Source: Micropruina sp.
GTDB lineage: Bacteria; Actinomycetota; Actinomycetes; Propionibacteriales; Propionibacteriaceae
Length of the DNA stretch: 64,000 nucleotides
Assembly: GCA_016711205.1 (NCBI GenBank)
Contig: JADJTM010000001.1
Span: forward strand, 1,612,001-1,676,000
Direction of reading: 5' to 3'
The first letter of the stretch is position 1; each line of letters begins with the position of its first letter. This document shows positions 52,754 through 60,932 of the stretch, in pieces. The notes below the pieces were generated by a model that made no database searches, was not told where the DNA came from, and saw only the letters and a list, made by a program, of their open reading frames with translations. A program made the translations under genes and the position numbers.

Positions 52754-52886
52754 TACGGTCCTCCTGGTTTGGCTTCTGGTCAACCGTGCCAACAAGGATG
52801 ACGCCAGATCCCAACGCCGGCGCCGGCCAACATGCCATCGAAGCCCGGCGCCATGTCCACCCAGAGCGTGAGCGACTGCCTACGGA

Positions 52887-54267
52887 GACAGAGCCCCGGG
52901 GAGTGGTGGGGTTTGGGTGACGGCGCGGCGTCCTGAGTGAGGGGGCCATCGGCGAGATTCTCGATGTGTACCGCCAAGTACTCATCGAAGGAGAGCTCAC
53001 CGATGGCCTTGTCTGATTCTGCCTTGTCCGAGCTGATGGAGGTGTTCCGCTCCGGGAGGGCACCGATTTCATCCGCGAGTGTGTCCGGGTCGCGATGCAG
53101 GACCTGATCGATACCGAAGCAAGCAGCGTGATCGGTGCCGGCCGGTATGAACGCACCGAGACCCGCACCACTGAGCGCAACGGGTCACGACCCGGCTGCT
53201 CACCACCCATGCCGGCGACATCCAGTTGGCGGTGCCGAAACTGCGCAGCGGCTCGTTCTTCCGAGCATCTTGTCGCCGCGACGCAGGATTGATCAGGCCC
53301 TGTATGCGGTGGTGATGGAGGCCTACGTGCACGGCGTTTCCACCCGCAGCGTCGATGATCTGGTGGTTGCCCTGGGCGGCACCGGCATCTCCAAGTCGGA
53401 GGTGTCACGCATCTGCGCCGGCTTGGACGAGACCGTCGGTGCGTTCCGCACCCGCCGACTCGACCATGTCAGGTTCCTTACGTCTATCTGGACGCCACCT
53501 ATCTGCATGTGCGGACCGAGCAGGCGATGGTGGTGTCAAAGCGGTCGTGGTCGCCACCGGCGTCACTGATCAGGGCCGCCGCGAGATCCTCGGCGTCGAC
53601 GTCGGTGACAGCGAAGACGAAGTGTTCTGGCGCGGCTTCCTCACCTCGTTGAAGAAGCGCGGCCTGGCCGGGGTGAGGCTGGTCATCTCCGACCAGCACG
53701 CAGGCCTGGTCGCTGCCATCGCCCGCGGCCTGCAGGGCAGCAGCCATCAACGCTGCCGGGTGCACTTCATCCGCAACGTGCTCGCCCACGTCGCCAAGGG
53801 CGAGGCCGAAATGGTCGCCGCGGTGTTCCGCACCATCTTCGCTCAACCCGACCTGCCCTCGATGAGCAACCAATGGGACAAGGTCACCGGCGAGCTCGCC
53901 GGCCGCTACCCCAAGATCGGTGACCTGATGGATCAAGCGAAAGCCGAAGTGCTCGCCTTCGCGGTCTTCCCCGCGAGCACTGGCGCAAGATCTGGTCCAC
54001 CAACCCGCTCGAGCGGCTCAACAAGGAAATCAAACGCCGCGCCCGCGTGGTCGGCATCTTTCCCAACAAGCCGCCGTCATCCGACTCGTCGGCGCCGTCC
54101 TGGCCGACACCCACGACGAATGGGCCACCGATGAGCGCCGCTACCTCTCCGAAGAATCCATGGCCAAAATCGGCAAACCCAGCAACAATGAACCCGTCGC
54201 CCTCAACCAGGGCTGACCGGTCGGCATCGAGATGACCTCAAAGCCCACCACTCCCCGGGACTCTTAC
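52887..54267 (+). mobile_element. IS256-family element, copy B (1381 bp)
   Basis: It is the same element as copy A, in the same orientation, flanked by the 8-bp duplication CCTACGGA (52879-52886 and 54268-54275). It differs from copy A by six single-base losses, mostly in runs of C or G (for example 53057, 53190, 53262, 53474, 53538, 54067), and one substitution. Confidence 0.92.
53003..54216 (+). pseudogene. IS256-family transposase, copy B, with multiple frameshifts
   Basis: The reading frame begins at ATG 53003 and corresponds to copy A throughout. It shares the copy A break at TTCCCCGCGAGCAC and has six more single-base deletions, so no frame exceeds about 260 codons. The DDE regions are still recognisable (VISDQHAGLVAAI at about 53683). 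The final VALNQG and TGA are at 54199-54216. If the sequence is correct the gene is dead; if the losses are consensus errors it equals copy A. Confidence 0.85.
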
Positions 54268-54488
54268 CCTACGGAGACGAGCGCTGCGAAGCCAGCTTCA
54301 TTTGCGCCGTGCGACCGAGGTAACGCCTGAAAGACACGGCGAGCTGACAGACGTCACAGCAAGGGCTGCGGATGCCCTCATACCTGAGGCCCACCCGGCT
54401 CTCACCGCTGCGCAGCCGCGTTCGCGCGCGCTGAGACTATCGCCAGCTTGCTTTGCCGCTCGGGTGGTCGCTGCTCTGGGATTGTGGT
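54268..54488. other. intergenic, no gene recognised
   Basis: About 220 bp between IS copy B and hepT. Before the insertion this DNA was continuous with the region upstream of the 40-residue peptide gene and may have held its promoter. Confidence 0.4.
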
Positions 54489-54833
54489 TCAGGGTTCGAT
54501 GTCGTTGAGCACGGCTTTGAGTTGTGCGGTGAAGGCTGGCAGGTCGTCGAGTGCGGTGGCGTGCAGAACTTCGAGGTCGATTGACCAGTAGCCGTGCACG
54601 ATCCGGTTGCGCAACTGACTGGGGCGTGCCCAGGCAACGTAGGGGTGGGTGGCCTTGAAGTCGGCGGAGAGCTGGGCGGCGGCTTCACCCAGCACGGTGA
54701 AGTTCCACAGCAGCGCGTCGCGGCGTTGCCTATCCGCTTCGATGGCCTCAACGTGGAGGCCGGCGACCAGTTGCTGGGCCTGCTCAGCGGCGTCGATCAT
54801 TTCGCCGAGCAGGACGACTTCACGCTGCGGCAT
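54489..54833 (-). CDS. hepT: HepT-type toxin (HEPN-domain ribonuclease)
   Basis: The 114-residue helical protein has the HEPN catalytic motif R-x4-H-x-Y as RNRIVHGY near residues 73-80, and the DUF86/HepT layout (MIDAAEQAQQLVAGL, LWNFTVLGEAAAQLS). It cleaves RNA unless AMPylated by its partner on the motif Tyr. ATG 54831-54833 overlaps the 3' end of mntA by 14 bp, the standard order of this toxin-antitoxin pair. Confidence 0.9.
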   Translation of the reverse strand: MPQREVVLLGEMIDAAEQAQQLVAGLHVEAIEADRQRRDALLWNFTVLGEAAAQLSADFKATHPYVAWARPSQLRNRIVHGYWSIDLEVLHATALDDLPAFTAQLKAVLNDIEP

Positions 54834-55116
54834 AGAAGGGCTGGGCTTCGGCCAGCACCCGGTCACGCAGACGGGAGTTCAACGCACGCCGGGAGACCAG
54901 ATCGACCGGCCGGCCAAAGATCGTCGCGAGTTCGTGGTTGAGGTCCTCTATGGCCCATCCAAGGCGCTTGCCTGGGGCCAGGGTGTAGAGCAGGTCGATG
55001 TCGCTGTCCGGCCTCGCCGTACCATGCGCCAGCGACCCGAACACGTCGAGACGCACGACGCCGTAGCGCTCGCATACCTCCCGCAAGCGCTCCACATCAA
55101 CATCCAACGCGAGCAC
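54820..55116 (-). CDS. mntA: MntA-type nucleotidyltransferase antitoxin
   Basis: The 98-residue minimal nucleotidyltransferase has the GS-x10-D-x-D motif FGSLAHGTARPDSDIDLL near residues 25-42, which binds ATP and Mg. It inactivates HepT by adding AMP to the Tyr of its R-x4-H-x-Y motif. The C-terminal PVDLVSRRALNSRLRDRVL segment is typical. The motif residues are intact. Confidence 0.9.
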   Translation of the reverse strand: MLALDVDVERLREVCERYGVVRLDVFGSLAHGTARPDSDIDLLYTLAPGKRLGWAIEDLNHELATIFGRPVDLVSRRALNSRLRDRVLAEAQPFYAAA

Positions 55117-55386
55117 ACCCGAAGTCTACGGGAGCAGACCTCACCCGCACTACGCAGCCGCACGCACGACGGCAACCCGGTCTGCTTCAGGTTCCCGGCG
55201 CCCCGACGCCATGTAGGCGGCGAGTGGCCGCATGTCGGTCTATTCGGACCCCGCGCCCTGAACAGTCCCACACGCGGAGACCAACGAATCCCGGCTCAGG
55301 CTCATCCATGGAACCGATGTTCGCACGCCCAACGCTCATCGGCAGGTCGAGCCGCGCACAACCTCGCCAGTTGAGGATGGGCGCTA
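55117..55386. other. intergenic, no gene recognised
   Basis: About 270 bp between mntA and the split gene at 55387. No frame is protein-like. It should contain the mntA-hepT promoter, which I could not place. Confidence 0.4.
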
Positions 55387-56535
55387 CTACCGTCCCAGCT
55401 CCGCCCGCAGGGCCGCCGGCCAAAGCCTGAGGAACGAGTCCGGTTCGTTCGGCCCGTAGCCGTAGTGCTCAACGAAGGACACCTGCACAGCACTCGTGAC
55501 GTACTCGTCGCCCTCAGCTAGACATCTATCGATGAAGTCCAGCACCCGGCGAACCTCATCCGTCTTGGCGCCCTCGAACGCCGCGACTCCGAATCTCAGC
55601 AAGTCAGGTAAGAGTCCCGGGGAGTGGTGGGCTTTGAGGTCATCTCGATGCCGACCGGTCAGCCCTGGTTGAGGGCGACGGTTCTGTTGCTGGTTGCCGA
55701 TTTGGCCATGGATTCTTCAAGGTAGCGGCGCTCATCGGTGGCCCATTCGTCGGGGTGTCGGCCAGCGGGCAGACACCGTTGGGAATCGACACGGGGCGCG
55801 GCGTTTGATTCTTTGGGGTTGGTGACCATCTGCGCCATCGCGAAGCCGCGAAGGCGAGCACTTGGCTTTGCTTGATCCATCAGGTCACCGATCGGGTAGC
55901 GCCGGCAGCGGCGATTGGCTGGCAGCTATGTGCGGAACCCCCTGCTGCGGCGGCGAGCTTGCGATGGCGCACCGCAGTGGCGCCAGACCCAGGCCGCGGC
56001 TGGTCGGAGATGACCAGCCACCCAGGCCGCGCTTTCACTGAGAAGCCGCGCCACTCTGCTTCACCCCACCCACCTCGCCCCCTGCCCCACCGCTCCCGCA
56101 AGCGCCACGGCCGCTCGATCGGCGGGTGCGACGCACCCTCTCGCCGGCGCAATGCGACACCGACTTATGCCGTGCCGCCCAGGGCAACATCCCCCGCCGA
56201 TCACCTGCTCGCGGCGACAAATGCTGGAAGAACGACGCTGCGCGTTGGCACCGCCACATGTCGCGGCTGGGGGTGAGCACCGGTCGACCCTGCGTGTGCG
56301 GGCGGCGTTCCCGCCCCACACGCTGCTGATCAGGTCCTGCACGCGGACCGGGCCTCCCCGGTCCATCAGCTCGGACAAGGCAACAGCCCGATGAGCTTGG
56401 CGGACAGTCCAAGTCAGACACCAGCAGATCAAGAAGTAGCTCGCCGGCCTGATCGTCCAGATGCTCACGGACCATCTCGTCTGCCTCGGGTAGAGCCGAC
56501 AGCAGATCGTCAACGAAGGTGGCGCTAGAGATCAC
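55387..56535 (-). pseudogene. 112-residue hypothetical gene (DUF7674-like) split by an IS256 relic
   Basis: The 5' part runs from GTG 56533-56535 (after GAGAGG) to 56410 and reads ISSATFVDDLLSALPEADEM, then HLDDQAGELLLDLLVSDL. The 3' part runs from 55599 to TAG 55387 with LRFGVAAFEGAKTDEVRRVL and DEYVTSAVQVSFVEHYGYG. Removing the insert and one CAAGTCAG copy joins LLVSDL to LRFGVAAF in frame, giving 113 codons. The all-helical acidic pattern resembles a family often found beside polymorphic-toxin immunity genes. The insertion should inactivate it. Confidence 0.75.
55608..56409 (-). mobile_element. IS256-family element, copy C, shortened to 802 bp by scattered deletions
   Basis: It is in reverse orientation, with the right end GTAAGAGTCCCGGGGAGTGG starting at 55608. 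The perfect 8-bp duplication CAAGTCAG (55600-55607 and 56410-56417) marks both boundaries. Recognisable blocks in order match copy A from end to start: the 3' end, GATCCATCAGGTCACCGATC, CTGGTCGGAGATGACCAGCC, GTGCCGCCCAGGGCAAC, GCGGCGACAA and CCATCAGCTCGGACAAGGCA. About 585 bp are missing in many small gaps, and the left inverted repeat is unrecognisable. No transposase frame survives. Confidence 0.8.
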
Positions 56536-56581
56536 AAGGCGATCCTCTCACCGGAAGAGACTAGCGCTGAGGGGAGCCAGA

Positions 56582-56941
56582 TCAGGACGTAGCGCGTCCG
56601 TCACTCGTGGTCGCCAGCCCGTCCGATTCCCACCTGAGATATACCCACTCCTCCCCTTCGAGAAGCTGCCGGTCGGCGTGCGCGACCGCCTGGAACTCGG
56701 TGACGAAGCTCGAAGGAATCTGCGGGAAGTCCGCGATCACGTAGCTCTCAATCAACGACGTCAGTTCACGCTGGAACTCACCAACCTCGCCCTCGTAGAG
56801 GAATCGGGCGGAGATCGCCCTGTGACCCGCCGCCGGGTCAGGCAGAGCCAACGCGACGCCGCGAAGATCAAGAGTCACGGCCTCCCACATCGCCCGCTGC
56901 ATAGAGAGCAGTACGTGGACACGCAGGTCGTTCTCGCCCAT
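56582..56941 (-). CDS. hypothetical protein, 119 residues
   Basis: The protein has an N-terminal LSMQRAMWEAVTLDLRGVAL, then ARFLYEGEVGEFQRELTSLI and VIADFPQIPSSFVTEFQAVA. A pattern of this kind (Q-A-L-G-V-T-NLR, F-Y-GE, E-IADFP) occurs in a widespread group of small acidic proteins often near immunity or toxin genes. I assign no function. ATG 56939-56941 has no strong ribosome site. Confidence 0.65.
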   Translation of the reverse strand: MGENDLRVHVLLSMQRAMWEAVTLDLRGVALALPDPAAGHRAISARFLYEGEVGEFQRELTSLIESYVIADFPQIPSSFVTEFQAVAHADRQLLEGEEWVYLRWESDGLATTSDGRATS

Positions 56942-57019
56942 GGAGTGATTATCGGGCCGTTCCGCGCGGTGCGCGGCAGATCAGTGCATTGCGAGCGTGA
57001 CGTTCGGGATGATGAACAG

Positions 57020-57367
57020 GTGTCATCAAAGCCCGACTGGAACCGGAGCGTTGCTGCTTCTCGACTGGACCCGTACCGGCATCGGGCCGCGACGTTGTCT
57101 CGTGACGGCGTCGAAGTCGGCACCCTGTACGTCGAGCCCGACCACCTGACTACCCAGACCGGACATCTGTGGTGGCGCTCCTTCTCGGATCCGCGGGAGT
57201 TCGTCAAGCTCTGGATCACGATCGACGGGGACTCGACCGACGCCTGGACCGACGGGCAAGAGCTCGACACCGACCTCGAGAACTGGAGCAGAGGCATCTT
57301 CGTGTTCGGCGGCGAGACGTATGCGTGCACTTGGCTCGACAACACTCAGCTCAGTCCGCCGAGCTGA
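57020..57367 (+). CDS. hypothetical protein, 115 residues
   Basis: From GTG 57020 the protein reads SSKPDWNRSVAASRLDPYRH, GVEVGTLYVEPDHLTTQTGH and SFSDPREFVKLWITIDGDST, ending CTWLDNTQLSPPS. It is soluble, acidic and beta-rich. The frame extends upstream but the start codons there are not protein-like. It diverges from the gene ending at 56582. No family was recognised. Confidence 0.55.
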   Translation: MSSKPDWNRSVAASRLDPYRHRAATLSRDGVEVGTLYVEPDHLTTQTGHLWWRSFSDPREFVKLWITIDGDSTDAWTDGQELDTDLENWSRGIFVFGGETYACTWLDNTQLSPPS

Positions 57368-57546
57368 GAGCCGAGCTCGACATCCCGTGATCCACAGAAC
57401 ACCGCGGCAAAGTCGCGTGTCTGCTGGTCGTTTCCGAGGTTGGCCTGGGTGGGGTCAGCCCGGACCGTTCAGGTCTGGGTTGGCTGGCGAGGCGACACCA
57501 TCGTCACGCTAGCGCTGCGGGTCGTCTTGTGCCTACCCTCGCTGTT

Positions 57547-58293
57547 ATGAGGGGGAGGTCGAAGTTCTGGCTGCTGTCTGCGGCCATGATCGCTGCCGGC
57601 GCCGCCCTTGAGGCGGCCGCCGTCGTGCTCTACTGGCGGCCGTGCGAGGGAAGCATGCTGAATGGCAGCATCCTGCGCGGCTATCGGTACGAGTCGGAGT
57701 TCACCGCGGCGTGCCTGGCCGCGATGGACCAGGCGACGGTGTTCGGCCTGCCCCAGCCGGGCTCGGGCTGGACAGTGGTGGGTTCGCTGGGCGCCGCGGC
57801 CGGGGTCCTCCTGGCCGCCGCCTGGCTGGTGCTGCTGCCTGCCCTGCGGCTGCCGAGGATGGTCATATGGGCCGCCGCGCTGCCCGGACTCCTGGGGATC
57901 ACCCTGGTCATCCACACCGCCGTGATGTCGTCTGGCCCGGAGTCGGCCGACGACTGGCTCGGCCGAGCACTACCGGCTCTGATCGAGCTCTCCGCGCTGC
58001 TCGCCTTGCTCATCATCGCTGCGGCCGGGGTCAGGGGGCTTCTGCTGGTCCGATCCGCACTCGTGGTTCTCGCTGCGACGTCGACTGGCCTGGTCCACCA
58101 GATCGCCGAATACATCGCCGCGATGGTCGTCAGCGACGCCAACTGGGATTCCCCGCCGGGCACCGGCTACTTCACCGTCGTGATGTGCCTGCTGGTGGCC
58201 ATCGCAACGGCCCTGCTCTGGTGGCTCGATAACCGTGCAAACCCGATTCCGTTGGAGTCGCCGGCCACCGCCGCCGCATCGTCAATCACCTAA
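57547..58293 (+). CDS. integral membrane protein, hypothetical
   Basis: The 248-residue protein from ATG 57547 has about five hydrophobic segments (residues about 7-27, 75-100, 105-125, 145-170 and 210-228). A loop of about 45 residues after the first helix contains WRPCEGSMLNG and CLAAMDQATVF, a Cys pair that could form a disulfide outside the cell. No family was recognised. CTGTTATG around the start may hold a leaderless -10. Confidence 0.6.
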   Translation: MRGRSKFWLLSAAMIAAGAALEAAAVVLYWRPCEGSMLNGSILRGYRYESEFTAACLAAMDQATVFGLPQPGSGWTVVGSLGAAAGVLLAAAWLVLLPALRLPRMVIWAAALPGLLGITLVIHTAVMSSGPESADDWLGRALPALIELSALLALLIIAAAGVRGLLLVRSALVVLAATSTGLVHQIAEYIAAMVVSDANWDSPPGTGYFTVVMCLLVAIATALLWWLDNRANPIPLESPATAAASSIT

Positions 58294-58355
58294 GCTACGC
58301 GCGGAGCAACCCGTCCAACGAGACACCGCCGATCGTCGGCAGTTGCGAGAAGAAG

Positions 58356-58625
58356 TCAGCGGCGCTGGTAGATGTCTCGGCGGTGGCCGACGGCGACAAC
58401 GAGGACGAGGACGAGCAGGACGTTGGCCTGAGCCTCGTAGACGATCCGGTAGTCGCCGGTCCGGACTCGCCATTCACCATCGCCGCCGACCAGCTTCTTC
58501 GCTCCACTCGGTCGAGGCTCAGTCGCCAGTAACTCGATCGCGGCCTGAACCCGACGCTGCGCCTGCCGGTCGAGCTTGCGCAGTTGGCGGACGGCGGCCG
58601 GTGCGACCTCGATGCGGTAGCTCAT
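58356..58625 (-). CDS. relE: RelE-type mRNA interferase toxin
   Basis: The 89-residue protein has the RelE/ParE fold pattern YRIEVAPAAVRQLRKLDRQAQ, LATEPRPSGAKKLVGGDGEW and RVRTGDYRIVYEAQ, with basic active-site positions kept, ending VGHRRDIYQRR. It is a ribosome-dependent mRNA nuclease by family. ATG 58623-58625 overlaps the antitoxin stop by ATGA. Confidence 0.93.
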   Translation of the reverse strand: MSYRIEVAPAAVRQLRKLDRQAQRRVQAAIELLATEPRPSGAKKLVGGDGEWRVRTGDYRIVYEAQANVLLVLVLVVAVGHRRDIYQRR

Positions 58626-58876
58626 ACCAGGCCGAGGTCGGCCTTGACCTGCTCCCACGGGATTGCCGGCTCACCCTCGTCCATCTCGGTCCGGGCGACA
58701 CGTGCCGCCTCTAGGTCAGCAAGGTCCTCCGCGGCCGCGATCAGTCGATCGAGGTCCTCGGCATCGATGACCGCCGCCACTCGCTGCCCTCGACGGGTCA
58801 GGTAAACCGGGTCATGCCCCACCCGAGCCGCGTCTACGACATCGGCCAGACGGGCTCTCGCGTTGCTCACGGTCAT
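58622..58876 (-). CDS. relB: Phd/YefM-type antitoxin (RelB partner)
   Basis: The 84-residue protein begins TVSNARARLADVVDAAR, then DPVYLTRRGQRVAAVIDAED, the Phd/YefM DNA-binding domain, followed by an acidic toxin-binding tail. ATG 58874-58876 is preferred because it matches the family start; an in-frame ATG at 58894 would add six residues. A perfect palindrome upstream is the probable operator. Confidence 0.92.
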   Translation of the reverse strand: MTVSNARARLADVVDAARVGHDPVYLTRRGQRVAAVIDAEDLDRLIAAAEDLADLEAARVARTEMDEGEPAIPWEQVKADLGLV

Positions 58877-58904
58877 CTCACTAATGCCACCCATCGTAAC
58901 CGCT

Positions 58905-58919
58905 CATTTCGCCGAAATG
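58905..58919. promoter_or_regulatory. relBE operator palindrome
   Basis: CATTTCGCCGAAATG is a perfect 15-bp palindrome with 7-bp arms, 29 bp upstream of the antitoxin start and next to a TACGAT -10-like box. Autorepression by the antitoxin-toxin complex at such a site is standard for this family. Confidence 0.65.
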
Positions 58920-59150
58920 TACATCTCAGCGCTGAGCTGGGCGCAGCCCGAAATTCCCCACTCTCAAGCAAACAGCGCGTTGGGAGGGCGGAGACTCTGC
59001 TGGCCTTGTGATACTCCTGTGACACTGTCGACGGTGCCCTTGGAGGTGTCGCGGGGCTCTCAGATGCAAATCACCGCCATTCCCCACGCTCAAAATGCCC
59101 CCAGATGTGCTCGTACTCATCCCAGTGTGGCTGTTTCCGCAGGACTTCAG

Positions 59151-59240
59151 GTCCTCTCTCGGACACTCAGTGAACATGGCTCTGACTACGTAGGATAGTT
59201 ACTGTTCTCGGAGCCGGGCACAACATCTGCACAACATCTC
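59151..59240. other. second tRNA-Leu-derived attachment-site repeat
   Basis: Bases 59151-59188 repeat the tRNA-Leu 3' end and the following 22 bp (GTCCTCTCTCGGACAC, 5 changed bases, GAACATGGCTCTGACTA). The two GCACAACAT arm-like repeats follow at 59218-59226 and 59229-59237 with the same 11-bp period as at the tRNA. No tRNA 5' part is present. It closes the 20.7-kb island or opens a second, tandem one. Confidence 0.78.
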
Positions 59241-59269
59241 GTCGGGTATGTGTGGCTGCGCATGACGAT

Positions 59270-59288
59270 GAATCCCGATTCGGGATTC
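59270..59288. promoter_or_regulatory. mazEF operator palindrome
   Basis: GAATCCCGATTCGGGATTC is a perfect 19-bp palindrome with 9-bp arms, 20 bp upstream of the mazE ATG. It is the probable binding site of the MazE-MazF complex. Confidence 0.65.
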
Positions 59289-59308
59289 AAGCGAGTATCG
59301 TTCGACTC

Positions 59309-59542
59309 ATGAGCACTCAGATCGCAATCCGGCTGCCTGACCACATGGTGTCATTCCTCGACCAGGCGGTGGCTCAGGGCAAGGCCTCGAGCCGTGCCGC
59401 GCTTGTTACCTCCGCACTGGAGCGGGAAATGCGTCGACAAGCCGCCGAAACCGACGCCAGCATCCTTCGTGAGCAAGGAGCCGCCGACGACCTGGACGCT
59501 CTCGTCGACTGGACCGTGCATCACACCGAGGTCGCCGACTAG
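59309..59542 (+). CDS. mazE: MazE-type antitoxin (ribbon-helix-helix)
   Basis: The 77-residue protein starts at ATG 59309 with STQIAIRLPDHMVSFLDQAV, a ribbon-helix-helix domain, then SSRAALVTSALEREMRR and an acidic tail (DLDALVDWTVHHTEVAD). It neutralises the toxin whose gene starts 1 bp after its stop. A GTG at 59252 is in frame, but that start would place the operator inside the gene. Confidence 0.9.
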   Translation: MSTQIAIRLPDHMVSFLDQAVAQGKASSRAALVTSALEREMRRQAAETDASILREQGAADDLDALVDWTVHHTEVAD

Positions 59543-59543
59543 C

Positions 59544-59864
59544 GTGCGCGAGATCTGCCTGGCGCGACTGGACAAGACCCGACCCGTTGTCGTGCTCACC
59601 CGCGAGGCTGCTCGAGCGGCCATGACCAAGGTCACCGTCGTGCCCATCACCTCGACCATCAAGGGTCTCAGCAGCGAAGTCGCGGTCGGCCCCAACAACG
59701 GACTCGATCAAGCCAGTGTGATCTCGGTCGACAACGTCGTCACGATCCCCGCCGCAGCCCTCGGGCGAACCCTCGGCTACCTGACGTCCGAGCAGAACTC
59801 CCTGCTCGCCCGAGCCATCGTCCTCGCCTACGACCTCGACATCCCCCTCACCGACCAGTACTGA
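59544..59864 (+). CDS. mazF: MazF-type endoribonuclease toxin
   Basis: The 106-residue protein from GTG 59544 has EICLARLDKTRPVVVLTREA, then KVTVVPITSTIKGLSSEVAV and GLDQASVISVDNVVTIPAAA, the PemK/MazF core with the active-site Arg and Thr. It cuts mRNA or tRNA at short motifs. The gene is intact and sits just outside the right island repeat. Confidence 0.93.
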   Translation: MREICLARLDKTRPVVVLTREAARAAMTKVTVVPITSTIKGLSSEVAVGPNNGLDQASVISVDNVVTIPAAALGRTLGYLTSEQNSLLARAIVLAYDLDIPLTDQY

Positions 59865-60101
59865 ACGAACGCCAGTTCCGCGGCCTGAGCTCTCGGTGCG
59901 TGCGCGCGGCTAACCCAGCCGGGAACCGATTGCATACTCGATCCAGTCGCCAGGGACGCCGTCTCGGCACGCCTCCTCCGCCGCCTGGCGAGTGGCCCCT
60001 GCATCGGCCGGAAGCCGCGCCCCTGCTTGATCTGATCTAGGTCAACGTCAACGTGGACTGTCCCATCGTCACGAGTTCGGTTGTGCTGGGTGATTGGCGG
60101 G
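59865..60101. other. intergenic, no gene recognised
   Basis: About 237 bp between the convergent mazF and membrane-protein genes. No repeat of the three core families and no frame with coding character were seen. Confidence 0.4.
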
Positions 60102-60704
60102 TCAGGCTGGAGGGGATGCCCGATCGTGGGTTGGTGCCTCTTTCCTGACCCAGGACGCGACAACCAGTAGCGTCCGCGCTGCTCCCAGCAGCCATGGAAT
60201 CGGGAGCGCGAATCCGAGCCAGAACACGGCCTCAATGGGTATTAGGGCGAGGTTCATCGCTCGGCCGCCTCTGCGTTCTCGCCACATCAGCCAACCGGAG
60301 TAGGCGACCAGGGCGGTGACTGCCACGAAGGCCCCGAGGCTTGCGGTGAACCGGTCGGCAGACTGCCGCTGCGACCACGGTCCCGCCATCATGTCGAACA
60401 GGCCGAAGAACGAAGGCAGGCGCCCGTGCTGCTGAAAGTACAGCGCGACCGGAACGGTCGCTATCCCGAAGCCGCCGACGTACGCCCAGCTCACCACCGC
60501 CGCGGCACGCGAACTCTTCACTGTGGACCCCCTTCTCGCCGACCGCCCGCTCCGGACGGAGCGCCAGGTGGACATCCCGGGCTCCGTCGGCGGTGCAGGC
60601 GGTACCCATTCTTCGCCGGGATCGTCCCGGGCGTCACGGGACAACCGTCCCGGTCTGGCGGGATCCTCCTTCGCATCTCGTGCTCCTCGCGGCGTGTTGG
60701 GCAT
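60102..60704 (-). CDS. four-helix membrane protein, hypothetical
   Basis: The C-terminal 139 residues hold about four hydrophobic segments (SWAYVGGFGIATVPVALYF, SLGAFVAVTALVAYSGWLMW, ALIPIEAVFWLGFALPIPWL, WLLGAARTLLVVASWV). From ATG 60702-60704 the protein would have 200 residues with a charged, Pro-rich head (DARDDPGEEWVPPAPPTEPG) that looks coding. A GTG at 60519-60521 with a strong ribosome site (AAGGGGG) would give only the membrane part. Either start is possible. No family was recognised. Confidence 0.6.
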   Translation of the reverse strand: MPNTPRGARDAKEDPARPGRLSRDARDDPGEEWVPPAPPTEPGMSTWRSVRSGRSARRGSTVKSSRAAAVVSWAYVGGFGIATVPVALYFQQHGRLPSFFGLFDMMAGPWSQRQSADRFTASLGAFVAVTALVAYSGWLMWRERRGGRAMNLALIPIEAVFWLGFALPIPWLLGAARTLLVVASWVRKEAPTHDRASPPA

Positions 60705-60728
60705 CAGTCCGACTATGTCGGGTGAAGC

Positions 60729-60932
60729 GTGCGGTGGTCGGGGAGTTCCTACCTCGGCGTTGCGGGCAAGAAGGTTGAGGTTTACTTGCTGCCGCACTCC
60801 CGGATCGACATGTGGTCCTCGGAGAACGCCGGCACCCTCGATTGGAACTCCGAGTTGGAGATGTGGACTCGCGCCGGACACATCAAGGTGAGGCTTGGCA
60901 AGGGGATCGACTGCGCAGACTCGACAATGTGA
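60729..60932 (+). pseudogene. C-terminal fragment of a PH-domain-like protein
   Basis: A 67-codon frame reads YLGVAGKKVEVYLLPHSRID and NSELEMWTRAGHIKVRLGKG. The strands and the final IKVRLGKGID resemble the end of a bacterial PH-like domain. The N-terminal half of such a domain is not present in any frame upstream, so it is probably a truncated remnant. Confidence 0.45.

Noticed and set aside
38405..59188. Complete prophage
   Set aside because: No capsid, terminase, tail, integrase or lysis genes are recognisable between the repeats.
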